DNA of 64,000 nucleotides from Adineta steineri (taxonomy: Eukaryota; Rotifera; Eurotatoria; Adinetida; Adinetidae): NCBI GenBank assembly GCA_905250115.1, contig CAJNOI010000012.1, forward strand, positions 244,435 to 308,434, given 5' to 3'. Positions 1 through 11,434 of the stretch are shown one piece after another. Position 1 is the stretch's first letter, and the number at the start of each line of letters is the position of its first letter. The notes under the pieces were generated by a model that worked only from the letters and a program-made list of their open reading frames with translations, searched no databases and had not been told where the DNA came from. A program made the translations under genes and the position numbers.

Positions 1-396
1 AACCTAACGACTCCATTATTCAATTCATCAAAGTACACACGCATTTTATCGATTGTCATTCCACAGCTACGAACAGATTTAGAATCTATTATCAAGTCGC
101 AACAATTGACTGCATTGATGATGCCCACCATCTGTTGTCCGGCTTCATCGCGGTTCGATCAGCAGCCAGATCCGACCTATGTATGTCATATGGACGATCC
201 TGATATACCGAAGTATATCGCAGGCGCGATGAGCTTTCCACAGATCACTGTACCAGCGGGTATTGCTACAGGTGATCTGCCTGTAGGTATGTCGTTTCTA
301 GGTTTGCCCTATAGTGAAAAATGTCTCATCGAACTAGCGTATGCATTTGAACAAGTGCATAACCTGCATCAGCATCTGCCACTTACAACGCCTTGA
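1..396 (+). CDS. Amidase-signature family enzyme, C-terminal end (partial)
   Basis: The reading frame is open from the window edge to a TAA at 394-396. The C-terminal part reads like the end of amidase-signature hydrolases (GatA, acetamidase and fatty-acid-amide-hydrolase type). It has a LMMPT strand, then FPQITVPAG, then the hallmark LPVGMSFLGLPYSEK followed by a helix LIELAYAFEQ. Family members hydrolyse amide bonds with a Ser-Ser-Lys triad; that triad lies upstream, outside the window, so activity cannot be judged. A likely 3' splice site (CACAG, ending at 65) would make the last exon 66-396, with 1-65 intronic. No neighbour explains its role. Similar amidases in bdelloids are often of bacterial or fungal type, but origin is not testable from this fragment. 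Confidence 0.8.
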   Translation, partial: NLTTPLFNSSKYTRILSIVIPQLRTDLESIIKSQQLTALMMPTICCPASSRFDQQPDPTYVCHMDDPDIPKYIAGAMSFPQITVPAGIATGDLPVGMSFLGLPYSEKCLIELAYAFEQVHNLHQHLPLTTP

Positions 397-852
397 AGAT
401 ATAAATTACATTGGGCACAGCATCAAGAATAAAAATTTATTGAGAATCGTAAACCGAAGATATTGCATTGTTCACGTAGAAATATTCAATAGTCGTTTCT
501 TTTTCTTATGATTTGCAAAAAGAAAATATAACACTATATTTTTTATTTATCTATTTCCCAAGAGGGGCCTACTGAAACAAACGATATGTGCATTCTTCTC
601 TTCTAATCTCTCAGGACACATATTTATATGAATGTGAATAGTTTGTTTCCTGTTTTTTTCATGTTTTCTGGAAAATAAGTAGTAGCAATGACTCAACTGT
701 TTTTTATTCTAAATATCATTCATTGATCAATGTTACCAAAAATGATCTAAGATTTACGATAGCATACATGGATCCACAGAGTTTTTCGATATATACACAA
801 TTTATTTTATGTGTTTAATGGACTCCAAAGACATGAAAAAAATCATTTGAAT
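397..852. other. Intergenic stretch, nothing recognised
   Basis: AT-rich sequence between the amidase end and the first telomere-like palindrome. I see no ORF with family similarity and no RNA gene. Confidence 0.6.
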
Positions 853-901
853 GAGGATGTGGGCGTTGTTTAAGTGAAGAAAAGTTCACACCCACCCTCA
901 A
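853..901. repeat. Telomere-like palindrome 1
   Basis: A G-rich arm (GAGGATGTGGGCG) faces a C-rich arm (CACACCCACCCTCA) across about 20 nt. Its right end overlaps the TGA stop of the adjoining minus-strand TPR fragment. Confidence 0.75.
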
Positions 902-1515
902 GATAAAGATTCAAGCGTTAACATTTTTTCTTCGATAACTATGAGTTCGGTGTCGTTAGCAAACCAAATAGAATCAGAACTCTCTTCATATAGCTTCTTT
1001 GATATTAATAAATTTTCACGAGCTAATTTAAACTCATCCATTTCTATATAGATATCTGCCAAGTCAAAATAAGCTTGAGCTATCGTAGACTTATTAGACT
1101 GGATGTTTTTTAAAGTCCAATAATTAGCGTTCTTCTTATCGACTGTCATTGAATACAGTTTTGCCACATTTTCTATCACCAATAACCGATAGTTTAGCGC
1201 TGCAGAGTAATCCTATTTAAAATCTCTGTAGATTTCCTTAACGGCTTTGTATTTGGCCCATAGACGGATATGTCGATTCGTCTCGTTTTCAAATCCATGC
1301 AGTATCGAATTATTTTCTCAAAGCTAACCAAAGCTTCGTCATAATAACCTACTAATTTCTGCATATACGCTATGCCTGTATATAACTCTATGACTTTTTT
1401 ATTCGCAGGATTACAGAATTTAAGCGTTTCTTGCAATTCCAGGTTTCGATACTTGAGTATTTCCTTTGTTTCATCACTGACTAGGTGATCGTCGTATGCT
1501 TCATTTTCTTTGTCA
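898..1515 (-). pseudogene. TPR-repeat protein fragment, frameshifted
   Basis: Two minus-strand reading frames together encode tetratricopeptide helices. The upper part carries a motif like YTGIAYMQKLVGYYDEALVSF and the lower part carries DYSAALNYRLLVIE and AYFDLADIYIEMDEFKLARE. These are typical paired helices of the kinesin-light-chain-like TPR proteins abundant in bdelloids. The frames abut near 1210-1216, where restoring one base would join them, so I read this as one gene with a single-base deletion. The upper frame runs on into the G/T-rich palindrome at 1516-1636, whose translation (His/Thr-rich) is not TPR, so the 5' end is cut off there. The 3' stop lies inside another palindrome. Both ends therefore coincide with repeats. 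It is probably a non-functional fragment; an assembly indel could mimic the frameshift. Confidence 0.6.
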
Positions 1516-1636
1516 CTGAGGGTGTGGGTGGGTGTGAGGTGAATGTGAGTGTGGTTGTGGATGTCAGTGAGGGTGTGAGCGTAGGGTGGTGTGTGGATCA
1601 CATTAAGAGATGAATACTGCACCTACACTCATACTT
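1516..1636. repeat. Telomere-like palindrome 2, long G arm
   Basis: About 80 nt of GGGTGTGGGTGGGTGTGAG-type sequence (1519-1593) is followed after about 25 nt by a short C arm (CACCTACACTCATAC). It is the most expanded G-rich arm in the window and bounds the TPR fragment. Confidence 0.75.
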
Positions 1637-1969
1637 TTACAATACCCGTTGTCCACATTGACACCTACCTACATGGGCTTTAATTTGAAACGCCCGGATC
1701 TGTATAGCTCGTCTTGGGATGTAGTTATATCGATTTTCCCGAAAGTCAGAAATGACCTATGAATCAGCTAGAAATCCGGTCTGGTACGATCTATCGAGCT
1801 AAAATGTTTAGCAGAAATGTATCTCACCAGGATCACGCATTTCTGCAAATTTCAGATTAAACGGATCATGCTATGTGGCAGATTGTTTCTAAGGGGGAGG
1901 TGGGAAACTTAAATCTTATTTCAATACCTCATTTAAACTTTGTTACTCAAATAGACTCAATTGCACATC

Positions 1970-2034
1970 TTGAGGTGTGGGTGTGAGTGGAAAAGAAAAA
2001 ATAGAATGTTCACTCACACCCATCACGCCCACAT
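1970..2034. repeat. Telomere-like palindrome 3
   Basis: Arms AGGTGTGGGTGTGAGTG (1973-1989) and CACTCACACCCATCACGCCC (2011-2030) pair around an A-rich spacer of about 21 nt. This is one of the cleanest copies. Confidence 0.85.
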
Positions 2035-2585
2035 CGTCAGATACCCTAAAGATGCAAAACAGTAAGAGGGAATGAATATTTTTTTTAGTTTCTTTCTAAA
2101 ACGCAACATTATCTCAGATGTGTTTATGAAGATTTCTCTTATCTCTTTCAAACAGACAAAAAACCCTTGCAAGATGAATAATATCATTATCAGTTGGGAA
2201 AAAAACCAAGGGTTCTTACCAACTTAGACTATTCTTTTTGTTGCTCAGTCTCTCTCCGTCGATATAATAGACACTCCATTCAACTTTGCCTATAATTCGT
2301 GAGTCGATTGCCTTCTACGCATTGTTTCTTTTCGTCGAGAGAAATCCTTAGCAACATATACGTGAAAAGGATAGAATAACAACGGCTTTGCAATTAACCA
2401 AAGTCACTGCGTATTACTCGTCTTATACTCTTGTCTTTTCGCGTGTATATCTGGGTGTGGATAGATATGCAGCAAACACAATCCTCTTGGGAGTTGTGGT
2501 TTGGATTTGAATTTGAGTCAGGTACCGAAAGTTTCGATGCCTAAGTCGCAGCCAATTCTAAGCTCTAACACATACCCAACTCGTG

Positions 2586-2655
2586 CGGGTTTGAGTATGG
2601 GCGATTGTGTAAGGGGGTCTACTCTCTTCACTCATACCTACACCCACACCCACTA
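2586..2655. repeat. Telomere-like palindrome 4
   Basis: The G arm GCGGGTTTGAGTATGGGCG is degenerate. The C arm CACTCATACCTACACCCACA near 2629-2648 is well preserved and runs on to CCCACT. Confidence 0.7.
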
Positions 2656-3025
2656 GTCGGTAGAAAAGTTACTTATTGCACAGCGAACAACGAGAAAAGT
2701 TTCAATAATGCATCTTTTATTCTTTTTTTTCTACAAAAACGATGTTTCTCTCTTCGAAAACAATGCTACTTTCAAAGTGGAGACGATATATTGATGTTCA
2801 GATGGATAAGAAAAGGTTGACTAATTGCTCCATAAGCTTTCGATATTGTTATATATCTGGGAACAACGGGCCTTTCAATCGCAAATTATCTCGTTTCTTT
2901 GTTATAAGTGTCTATTTCAATGATAAAACCACTGATATATAGTGAGTTTCATGTTGATCGAAGCTTTTGGCTGATTTTCTTCATGTTAGTGCCTTAGAGT
3001 TCTCATAGTGCTACGTTAAAATTTA

Positions 3026-3040
3026 GGTGGGTGTGAGTAG
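3026..3040. repeat. Isolated G-rich half element
   Basis: GGTGGGTGTGAGTAG with no C-rich partner within 100 nt. Confidence 0.5.
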
Positions 3041-3459
3041 CAGTAATGAAATGGTTCTATATCTATATTTTTTGTTACAATCATATATGGAAGATAACAA
3101 TTCTCCATGTCTTATTTAACTTCCTCTACTGGCATCAACAACATTTTATATTAAGAAGAACGTTTGATTTTAACTCGATTCTTATGCTTATAGAAGGAAA
3201 ATTTATAATGATAATATTTTTAACAAAACTTTCCAACATGCAGAAAATATTCAATAAACTGATATCAATTTTACATTTAAACGGCATCTAAAATCTCTTT
3301 TCTGTATTAAGAATATCTTGTTTCTATCAGACTTGGTCTGACTAAATTGAGTCGATAGTATAGTATTCCAAGATACGGTATTCAGATTTATAAAATGAAT
3401 ATCACAGCTGAACCTTTACTGAATCAATCGATGCCCATTCCAGTGAAGATGACCTTTTT

Positions 3460-3539
3460 GAGGGTGTGAGTAGATGATGCTGAAAGGTCAATATAGTACT
3501 TACACATATTCATATACTGGAACACCCATACCCACCCAT
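3460..3539. repeat. Telomere-like palindrome 5
   Basis: TGAGGGTGTGAGTAG at the left and ACACCCATACCCACCCATC at the right, with a spacer of about 45 nt. It ends 20 nt before the likely splice acceptor of the next gene. Confidence 0.75.
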
Positions 3540-3603
3540 CACTTTTTGCTTTGTTTCAGATCATTTATTCATCCATCTTTGAAAGAGCATACAAACCAAC
3601 AAT

Positions 3604-6210
3604 ATGGCTGAATCTAAAAATGCATCAGAATCAGATTCACCGTCGACTGAAGAATTAACTGATGCCATTGTCGATGATGATGACTCAATGAAATCAATTG
3701 GTATTGAGATAAGCAATGTTTTATCTTTGGATGATAATGAGAATAAAGACAAAATTGTTAATGATTTATTACAAAATGGTCGACAGTCATTGATTAAATA
3801 TGAAGAAGATGTTATATCAAAAACGTACAAAGAAGTAATGAATGATACTGATAACAAACTGATGGAGTTATTAAAAATGTATTTTGAAAAAAAATGGGAA
3901 ACACAATATGGCGCATCTAATCCATGGTTTATCTCATTTCTTGAACAATATAAAAATGGAGAAGATCATGATATTTATGAACGTGTGTTGATTCGTACAG
4001 CAGAATATGGAAATAAATATATGAAGGATTGCCCAATATTATCGATTGTTTTGCAATTTCTGTTTGAATCTATTGATGATGAATGTTTGATGGAGACAAA
4101 AGTTTTCGATGATTTGTGGTTCATAATAACAAATGATGGTTTGAAATCAATAACAAAATATTCGGATTATATTGTCAAGAAAATAATGGATGAACAATTG
4201 AAGAGTGAATCAGTATTATTTCAAGCTTTACAGGAATATTATCGTGAAAAGGTATTCTCAGTACTACAAGAAAACAATATTGCCAAGAAGGGAGATCTAT
4301 ATGAATTAGCACTAGTTCATGTTGTTGAAGATGGGTGGTTGACTGATTTGAAATCTCTCGAAGACAACATGACACCAAAATCTTATAAAAAATCATTGGA
4401 AAAACTTCATTCGCTTCATCAGAAGCAGAAACCAGCAGAAAAAGACAACGCAAAAGTGGCAGCTGCTGCGTCAACGTTGGATAAAAGTGATGAGACATCC
4501 GGCAAACAGCAAGGTATTTGAAACTTATTTTGAAGTTTCTTTTGAAGTTTTCTTGCTTCAAATCCCTAATCTACCATATAAGTGCTCTGATTATGATACA
4601 TAAGGAACATCGATTATCAAAGCTCCGTGCTTTGGTATAAGTCACACTGAACTTTGACGCTTTCCAACTGACATAGCTCAGTATTACAATCTCATATCAT
4701 CATTACTATTTTCAAAGTAATATAAAACTGAGTATTGACTCTACGTGACTTCAATATATACGTAAACAGTAAACTATCTCATTTCTTTTTGTACAAGCAA
4801 ATAGAAATGTATTTGTGTGACTTAGGTCTAAGAAGCAAACTGTTATATGTTTAAATAGGCAAAGATTGACTGTAGGAGTGATTATACTTTTTATAGATCA
4901 TGTATAGATGCAGCCTCAGAATAAAATTAAACTGTCCAACATTATAGTTTGCTTTTCTTATCAGCGACACATTAAAAAATTCAGTTTATTACTGAACCTT
5001 CATCCAGGTTAAGAACCTTTAAGGTTTCGTACAGTTTTATCAAGCTTAACAAAGTTTAGTTAATCACTATCCAATATTTGTTAAATTCTATAAAACGGTA
5101 AAAACCCTCGAAGGTTTCTAATCTAGAGACAAGCTCGATAACAAATCAATTTTTTAGAGTGTGGATATAAGCATTGACATGAACATATAGAGTTTAGTAT
5201 ATGAAAAGATGAATACATGTTAGAATATTCTTTAAAACTCCTTTGGTGAACATGCACTTGCGAAGTAATCTTTCTTATGAAAACGTTCCAGATTTTGTAT
5301 TTCTCTTATTTAAATATAATCTTACTACAACGAATGTGAGCGACGTTTTTAGTCGGTGGTGTACACTGTCATTTTCAGTAACACCCAAATTCACATCCTC
5401 AATATATTGATAGCATCTGGTGCATTACTAATAATACTATAAGTTCTGATATGTTTCATTAAGATAATTTTGTATGGCCAACGGTTACATGTGATGGATG
5501 TAAAATGAAACCATTGCTTGGCAAACGCTATATTTGTAAAACATGTGGTAATTATGATTTGTGCACTCAATGTCAACAAAAAGGACATGAACACAAACTA
5601 GAACTGCTACCACAACCCATTGATGACAAAACTAAATCAGATTGTCCAGAAGACTCCAAGTCACCATTCGTAGCGCGTGCTGGTTTTACTGCAGCACAGA
5701 ATGCATGTCAAATAGAAGCCTTGAAACTTCATAATACACTCAGAAAGCGACATGGTTGTCCTGCTCTTGTTCTGGACGATGATATTAATCGAAAAGCTCA
5801 AGCCTATGCGGACTATTTGGCGCGTAGCGGTCGATTCCAGCACAGTTCAGATCGAAATAGTTTAGGCGAAAACTTATATTCAGCATGGAGCTCAGCAGCA
5901 ACGGAAAATACTGGATTTGGTGAGAATCTTTCAGATCAATCTTTGTCTTCTTTGAATCTTTTTTTTCCATAATATAGGTACCAAAGCTACTCAGTCATGG
6001 TACGACGAAATCAAAGATTATAACTTCAATCGACAAGGATTTTCAATGTCGACAGGCCATTTCACTCAAGTTGTTTGGAAGAGTAGTGAAAAGCTGGGTA
6101 TGGGAGTAGGTTTTGCAGATGGAGGACGAAAAGTAATTGTGGTAGCACAGTATGGTCCAGCTGGCAATATGATGGGATCGTTTCCACAAAATGTCCCACC
6201 TCCACGTTAA
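3604..6210 (+). CDS. Acidic helical domain + ZZ finger + CAP (GAPR-1-like) protein
   Basis: Three exons, join(3604..4513, 5464..5919, 5978..6210), 532 aa; splice phases agree at both junctions. Residues 1-300 form an acidic, helix-rich domain I do not recognise (motifs NPWFISFLEQYKNGED, FDDLWFIITNDGLKSI). Next comes a ZZ-type zinc finger with CDGC, CKTCGNYDLCTQC and a final HEH, then a CAP/SCP domain. The CAP part has the hallmark GHFTQVVWKSSEKLGMG and a PAGN...NVPPP tail, as in the Golgi-associated GLIPR2/GAPR-1 group. There is no signal peptide, which fits an intracellular protein. A diverged tandem copy lies at 7905. The first intron is about 950 nt, long for this genome. The acceptor at 3558-3559, 44 nt upstream of the ATG, suggests a 5'UTR intron or trans-splicing. 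Joining exon 1 to the ZZ exon rests on phase and on the paralogue's layout, not on a transcript. Confidence 0.75.
4514..5463 (+). other. Long first intron of the ZZ-CAP gene
   Basis: A GTATTT donor follows ...CAGCAAG and an acceptor AAG precedes ATAATTTTG. It contains only AT-rich sequence and a decayed palindrome-like patch near 5334-5396. Extra small exons cannot be excluded. Confidence 0.5.
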
Positions 6211-6430
6211 TCCTCATTTTCAAGACTACAATGATGAAATAAATTATCGAACATGAACTTACTGATTCGCTTTTACTTTTATCCTAGAGAGGCGTATCTA
6301 ATTGCTTATGCTCTATCTTACTAACACTCTGATTAATAAAAATATTTGATTTCATTATGTACTTTTCTTGAAAACCAAGCGATACACTAGATTAGATTGT
6401 TTTTTTCATGGTATTTACGTTATTTATATA

Positions 6431-6490
6431 CGTGAGGATAAGGGTGAAGGTGTGGGTATATATAAAATAGAATACCTACACTTACACATA
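6431..6490. repeat. Telomere-like palindrome 6
   Basis: GTGAGGATAAGGGTGAAGG plus TGTGGG, then TACCTACACTTACACATAC. It lies 221 nt after the stop codon of the ZZ-CAP gene. Confidence 0.65.
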
Positions 6491-7152
6491 CATTTTTGGT
6501 TGAAGGGCAAAGGTAGAAGATAACAAGATAGACGGGTTTTTTCGTTTTTTAAATTGATAATAGTTTCCAACATAGACTTTTAGATAAGAAACTGAGTATA
6601 TATTGACACTCATGTATGCAAGATTTTAATGCGTTGGATGTTTTATAAAAATATTTTGACTGTTATCATTTTCTTCTGAGCAAGTATCGTTACAAGACAT
6701 TAATATTTTTGTTGCATATACTTCAAACAATCTAATTCAGATATATCAGCACTGAACATAAAAAGTAAGTTTTCTGTTTCATTACAAAAAAAATGTGAAT
6801 GTGTAGTGAATTCGTAGTATCTTCTGCTCTTCTTGTTTATTTGAAGATAGACATAACACAAATCTCAATGGTTTGGGTTTGTGACGTTTAGTTTAACGAG
6901 TTTTATTTTGATTCAGCATTAAAACTGATTAAATAGTTTGTTTTTAACAGCGGTCTGTATCTAATTACCTTATTGTTTTCCTACACTTAATTCTTGTTCA
7001 TATTCAGTGCAAATAGAAATATCCTTCAACGTTATTCGATTCGACTGAAAGGAAATAGTATTTATAACTTTTTAGGAGCTATCAAGAGATATCATAATAC
7101 CAATATCTTGCATACCCACTGCGATTAGTCAGAATGCCTAAGCGTATCCAAC

Positions 7153-7212
7153 TTGTGGATGTGAATACCATTGTCGATGTTGAATGGGAATAATACCCAC
7201 ACCCACTCTCGA
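7153..7212. repeat. Telomere-like palindrome 7
   Basis: CTTGTGGATGTGAATA and, about 25 nt on, TACCCACACCCACTCTCGAG. The C arm is better kept than the G arm. Confidence 0.65.
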
Positions 7213-7625
7213 GGCAATAGTTTCATGATATTCCCCACAAATTGTATTAACAAATATTGAATCTTCAATGCATAATAAGTTGTTTACGAAAAACCCTAAA
7301 ACTGAAGAGCTCCTACAGAGATAGTTTCATAGGCTCCATATTTCAACAATAGCTTGATTGATCAAGCTCAGATTTGCTGCATATGCACATATCAAGGAAT
7401 GCCGTCCTCTAAACAACTTTCAGCTCTAACAGTTGAGTCGTTGATATTCTATGGCTCGTGATCATAAGATCAAAAACCACTATTTTAGGCGCTTTTGACG
7501 GTTGATATCTTGTGTTTGGATAAAGATTGAGAGTTGAAACTGTACTGTAACTATAATTGGTAGTAATTTATCTGTACTGAAAAATTAAGCTCCATACAGC
7601 TTTCTGTTCCTTTAGAAAAGTTCTC

Positions 7626-7688
7626 TAGGATGTTGGTGTGTATATGAATGGATCAAGGATGACTCCACACCCACACCCACACCCTCTA
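7626..7688. repeat. Telomere-like palindrome 8
   Basis: GGATGTTGGTGTGTATATG faces CCACACCCACACCCACACCC. The C arm is a near-perfect run of CCCACA hexamers. Confidence 0.75.
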
Positions 7689-7904
7689 GTTGCTTCGAAA
7701 ATAGTTTTGTTGTTGCTTTTCCTTTTACTGTCATAAATAAATTAAAGACTTTTTGAATGAAGTGAATAAAAAATTAAAGAAATTCAAAAAAATATTATGT
7801 TGATAACATATCTCTTTCGATTTGGATCCGACGGAATGTAATCCACACGAACACATACAATATTTGCTGTTTCTGTTTCTGTTTCTGTTTATGTCCACAG
7901 ATAT

Positions 7905-9543
7905 ATGGCTGCAACTAATGAAGAATTAAGCGACAGCAGTGTTACTGATGATGATGATAACGAAGAAATGCTGATGAAAGAGGAGATCGCCAACATTTTA
8001 TCATTAGATGGTAATGAACATAAAGATGACATTGTTAACAGTATCTTGTATGATGGTCGACAAACATTGGTCGAATATCGAGAAGATATTATACCCAAAA
8101 TCTACAAAGAAACGATGGATAACAACAATAGCCCATTGATGTTGTCATTGAAACAGCACTTCGAAAAAACGCTGCAAGCACGTTTTAGTGAAGACAGTCC
8201 ATGGTTTGTGACATTTCTGCGAGAATATAAAGAGGGCGAAAATCATGATTTATACGATCGTGTCATGAGTCGCATAGTGGACGGAGGTGACTGCACGAAA
8301 AATTTTGCAATGTTATCAATACCTCTGCAGCTTCTGTTCGAAGGACTCGATGATGAATGTATGAAAGAAGGCGATGTCTTTGATCATCTATGGTCGACGA
8401 TTACCAATGATGGTTTGCAATCGATCAAGAAATTCTCCGATTATATCATTAAAAGTGTTATGGATGAACAGTTGAAAAGCGGATCGACATTGTTTCGTGC
8501 GGTACGTGAATATTATCGTGATGAAGTCGTTTCATCCTTGAACCAATGCAATATTACAAACAAAAGAAATATATACGAATCAGCATTAGACGATGTTGCT
8601 GAGCATGGTTGGTTAGGGGATGTAAAATCTATCAAAGATGATATCACTCCTCGAGCGCATCGTATGTTATTGGAGGAACTACGTTCGTTTCATGAGAAAG
8701 CACAACCACCTGCAGACGACAAATCGAAAGCGATGGAAGACAATTCAGGACAGAAAACAACGTCAGATAGTAAGGACACGTCGTCAGAGAAGGCGAAAGG
8801 TAAGACACACTGAAACGAAACTTGTTTTTTGTGAGAGTGCAGTAGTCAACATTTCGAATGTGACTGTTGAAGGGACATTTTGGTTTTGTTTCCAATGCCT
8901 ATTGTCACGATTTCTGATTCTTTCATTGAGAAAAGAGTGGGATAGGTTACAGATGCAGATATCACATCGATATTCGATCGCCTATAATGTTGCATACTAC
9001 TTTTAATTCGAAGGTAATGAAGAGCAGAAAACGTTGTTTCATGGTATGGATGCCACAGAAAAAGAAATATTCATGCTTATCAATAAACACCGTCAACACC
9101 ATGGTTTACCATCACTCGAACCATCTGTGAATCTTGCTTATGTTGCTCATACACATGCTGTCGATATAATTGAGAACAATCCAGATGTTGCTGGTGGTAA
9201 TATGCATAGCTGGAGTAATAAAGGAAAATGGAAAGCCGTCAGATACACGCCTGATCACCGACAAGGACAATTAATGTGGAGTAAACCAACTGAAATAAGT
9301 AATTATAAGTTTAACGGCTTTGAAATATCATTTGGCCATTTACATCCTTTGCGAAAAACATCGTCAGTTACACCAACGGAAGCCGTAAACAGTTGGAAAA
9401 GTAGTTCAGGCCACAACGCTGTGATGATCCAGCAAGGAATATGGCAACATCCGCCAATGAAAGCGATGGGTGTTGGTGTTTATAAAGGATACGCCTGTAC
9501 ATGGTTTGGTCAAGAGAAGGATACATTCCCAACTCCTTCGTAA
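7905..9543 (+). CDS. Acidic helical domain + CAP domain protein (tandem paralogue)
   Basis: Two exons, join(7905..8799, 9014..9543), 474 aa; the intron is phase 1, exactly as in the copy at 3604. Residues 1-298 align along their length with that gene's unknown domain (shared IANILSLDGNEHKDDIVN-type start, SPWFVTFLREYKEGENHDLY, ITNDGLQSIKKFSDYI). The second exon encodes a CAP-type domain of a different subtype: EIFMLINKHRQHHGLPSLE, a histidine in YVAHTHAVDII, SWKSSSGHNAVM and MGVGVYKGYACTWFGQEKD. This pattern is closer to bacterial-type CAP/SCP domains than to GAPR-1, and there is no ZZ finger. No signal peptide is seen. An acceptor CAG sits four bases before the ATG, suiting trans-splicing or a 5'UTR intron. 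Function is unknown. Confidence 0.8.
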
Positions 9544-9725
9544 ATGTTACTACTCCTATCTAATTTGAAATTTGCTTTTTTGACATGCAGTCAATCAAAC
9601 AAATGCTTGTCTAATTGTCGACTATCGTCCCTTCTTTTTATCCCACATGATGAAGTGCAATTTTGATGTTGCAAATAAACTTTGCTCTCGAATATTGAAT
9701 CGTTTTTTTCATATTTTTTGTATAG

Positions 9726-9846
9726 ATATGGGTGAGTGTGCGCATGTGGGTAGGTGAGTGTGCATGTGGATGTGGATGTATGAGTATGATTTAGTATTCT
9801 ATGTTCTCTTTTTTCCCCACATCTCCACCCACACCTAGACTCATAA
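9726..9846. repeat. Telomere-like palindrome 9, extended
   Basis: About 60 nt of GGGTGAGTGTGCGCATGTGGG-like sequence, then about 35 nt, then CCCCACATCTCCACCCACAC. It begins 183 nt after the second CAP gene's stop codon. Confidence 0.8.
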
Positions 9847-11047
9847 ATATTAAATCATTGACACAAGTATTATCAAATGATAAGCATCTACAGCAGATTG
9901 AATGTTAGTTATGTTTACAATTAGAGAGTGTCCCCAAAGTCGTATGAGTGATTATGAAAAATGAAGTATCACGATCATAATTTCAACTCTGTTATTGATC
10001 TTTTACTTGATTAATTTCTTTCAAACATACTTTCCGTAGTTTACCCTATTGCAAAGAAAGGAAAAGCTCATCGCTTAAAATCAAGTTGATCTTGTTCTGT
10101 CCAATCGGGTAGCAATTACAAACAACCACAGTGCACTTACACATATTTGTTTTATTGTGTAAATTGGCACTGGAAGTGTGGATGTGAGTAAAACCTAGAG
10201 ATGGGTGAGTCCGAGTCAAGGCTTGCATTTTAATATTTGAAATTATTGATTCGATTGTTTAAATACATTGAATTTTATTCATTTTTTAAGAGATTATTTT
10301 TGAGTCTATATATCTAATCGTCAAAGATAATAATCTGCAACTATAGTCGAATATATTTATTCTCTCACAATTTAGTTGACTTATTTCTCAAGTGTATAAG
10401 TATCCGTAATAAAATATAATCAAATATAAAAAAGATCAGAGAATTTATAAAATATTTCTTGAAATAATCCAGAAAAAAAACACTGTTTTCCAAAAGACTT
10501 TATCAAAAGACATTCTTTCAGTGTAATATGTTTATTAATTTGCAATTTTCTTATAACAACTATTAAATTATCGATCAGGCTTGCCAATGTTTATTTCGGT
10601 CGACTTATTACCTTTATCAATTATTTTCTCTTTCCACTGAGTGCATCAATATATTCTCGTATTTCAGAAACATCTGCTCTGTTGTACTCATTTTCGCCTG
10701 TCCATATCGATAACAATCTGATCAAATTCAACTATGATATTTTGATACAATATGATTGTAGTTAACGTACCACTCGTAAATTTGTCATTCAACTTTTATT
10801 AATAACTTTTCTTTTCTTTATTATTTATAAACTTTTGATAATCTATTCTACTTTTGAAAAATATCTTGTACTATTACAAATGTCAACTATCTGTTTGATC
10901 AGTCTTTTAGAGATTGTCATATAGATACAGAAATTGTGCCATCGCAGTAATCGAGTCGAACTATTTCATAATTTTTTTTATCTATGTAATCTTAGTTTTT
11001 ACTGAATTTAGGATTATTTTTAATTAGAACGCATTATTTCGATGTAA

Positions 11048-11100
11048 AGAGAGGATGTAGACGTAAAGACTTCATTCATTTCGCAATCACCCACATCCGA
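11048..11100. repeat. Telomere-like palindrome 10, decayed
   Basis: AGAGAGGATGTAGACG versus CAATCACCCACATCCG. The arms are short and the assignment tentative. Confidence 0.5.
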
Positions 11101-11434
11101 TTGTTTTTCAAGAGTGAGAATAAAATACTTCGATTAAAATACAATAAATAGGAATAATTCTGAAGTATCATGAATGAAAGACAAAATAAAATAAAGTGCA
11201 ATCGTTTTCATAGCTTACAAAGATATGTATGTGATTTAATTAATATTAATAAACATTAGAACTCATCATTTGTGTTTTATAGATAATTTTAAATAGTAAG
11301 ATGTACCGATAAGAAGTATATGAAGCTTAATAATAGTTGTTTTTGTTAAATAAAATATAAATAATAATTGAACTCTTTCGAACTTATATAAAAAAAGATG
11401 TTATAATTAATTGATTTTTTCGTTGTTGATAAAG

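Larger units (their letters stand above)
1637..3459. other. Intergenic stretch with two palindromes
   Basis: No convincing gene. The short ORFs here are low-complexity and include translated repeat. The stretch holds palindromes at 1970-2034 and 2586-2655 and an isolated G-rich arm at 3026-3040. Confidence 0.6.
6491..7904. other. Intergenic stretch between the two CAP genes
   Basis: No gene recognised. It holds palindromes at 7153-7212 and 7626-7688 and a short TTTCTG/CTGTTT tandem repeat near 7868-7890, just before the next gene's splice acceptor (CCACAG ending at 7900). Confidence 0.6.
9544..11434. other. Intergenic stretch
   Basis: AT-rich, with two palindromes (9726-9846 and 11048-11100) and a lone GTGTGGATGTGAGTA stretch near 10168. 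No supported gene. Confidence 0.6.

Noticed and set aside
1516..1622. N-terminal His/Thr-rich part of the upper TPR reading frame
   Set aside because: It is translation of the G/T-rich palindrome arm, not protein-like sequence.
2605..2942. Two short plus-strand frames
   Set aside because: They begin in a palindrome arm and have no domain, codon pattern or splice context.
8800..9013. Continuation of the CAP paralogue's exon 1 frame to a nearby stop
   Set aside because: GTAAGA donor and AAG acceptor with matching phase to the CAP exon, and the same arrangement in the copy at 3604, favour an intron.
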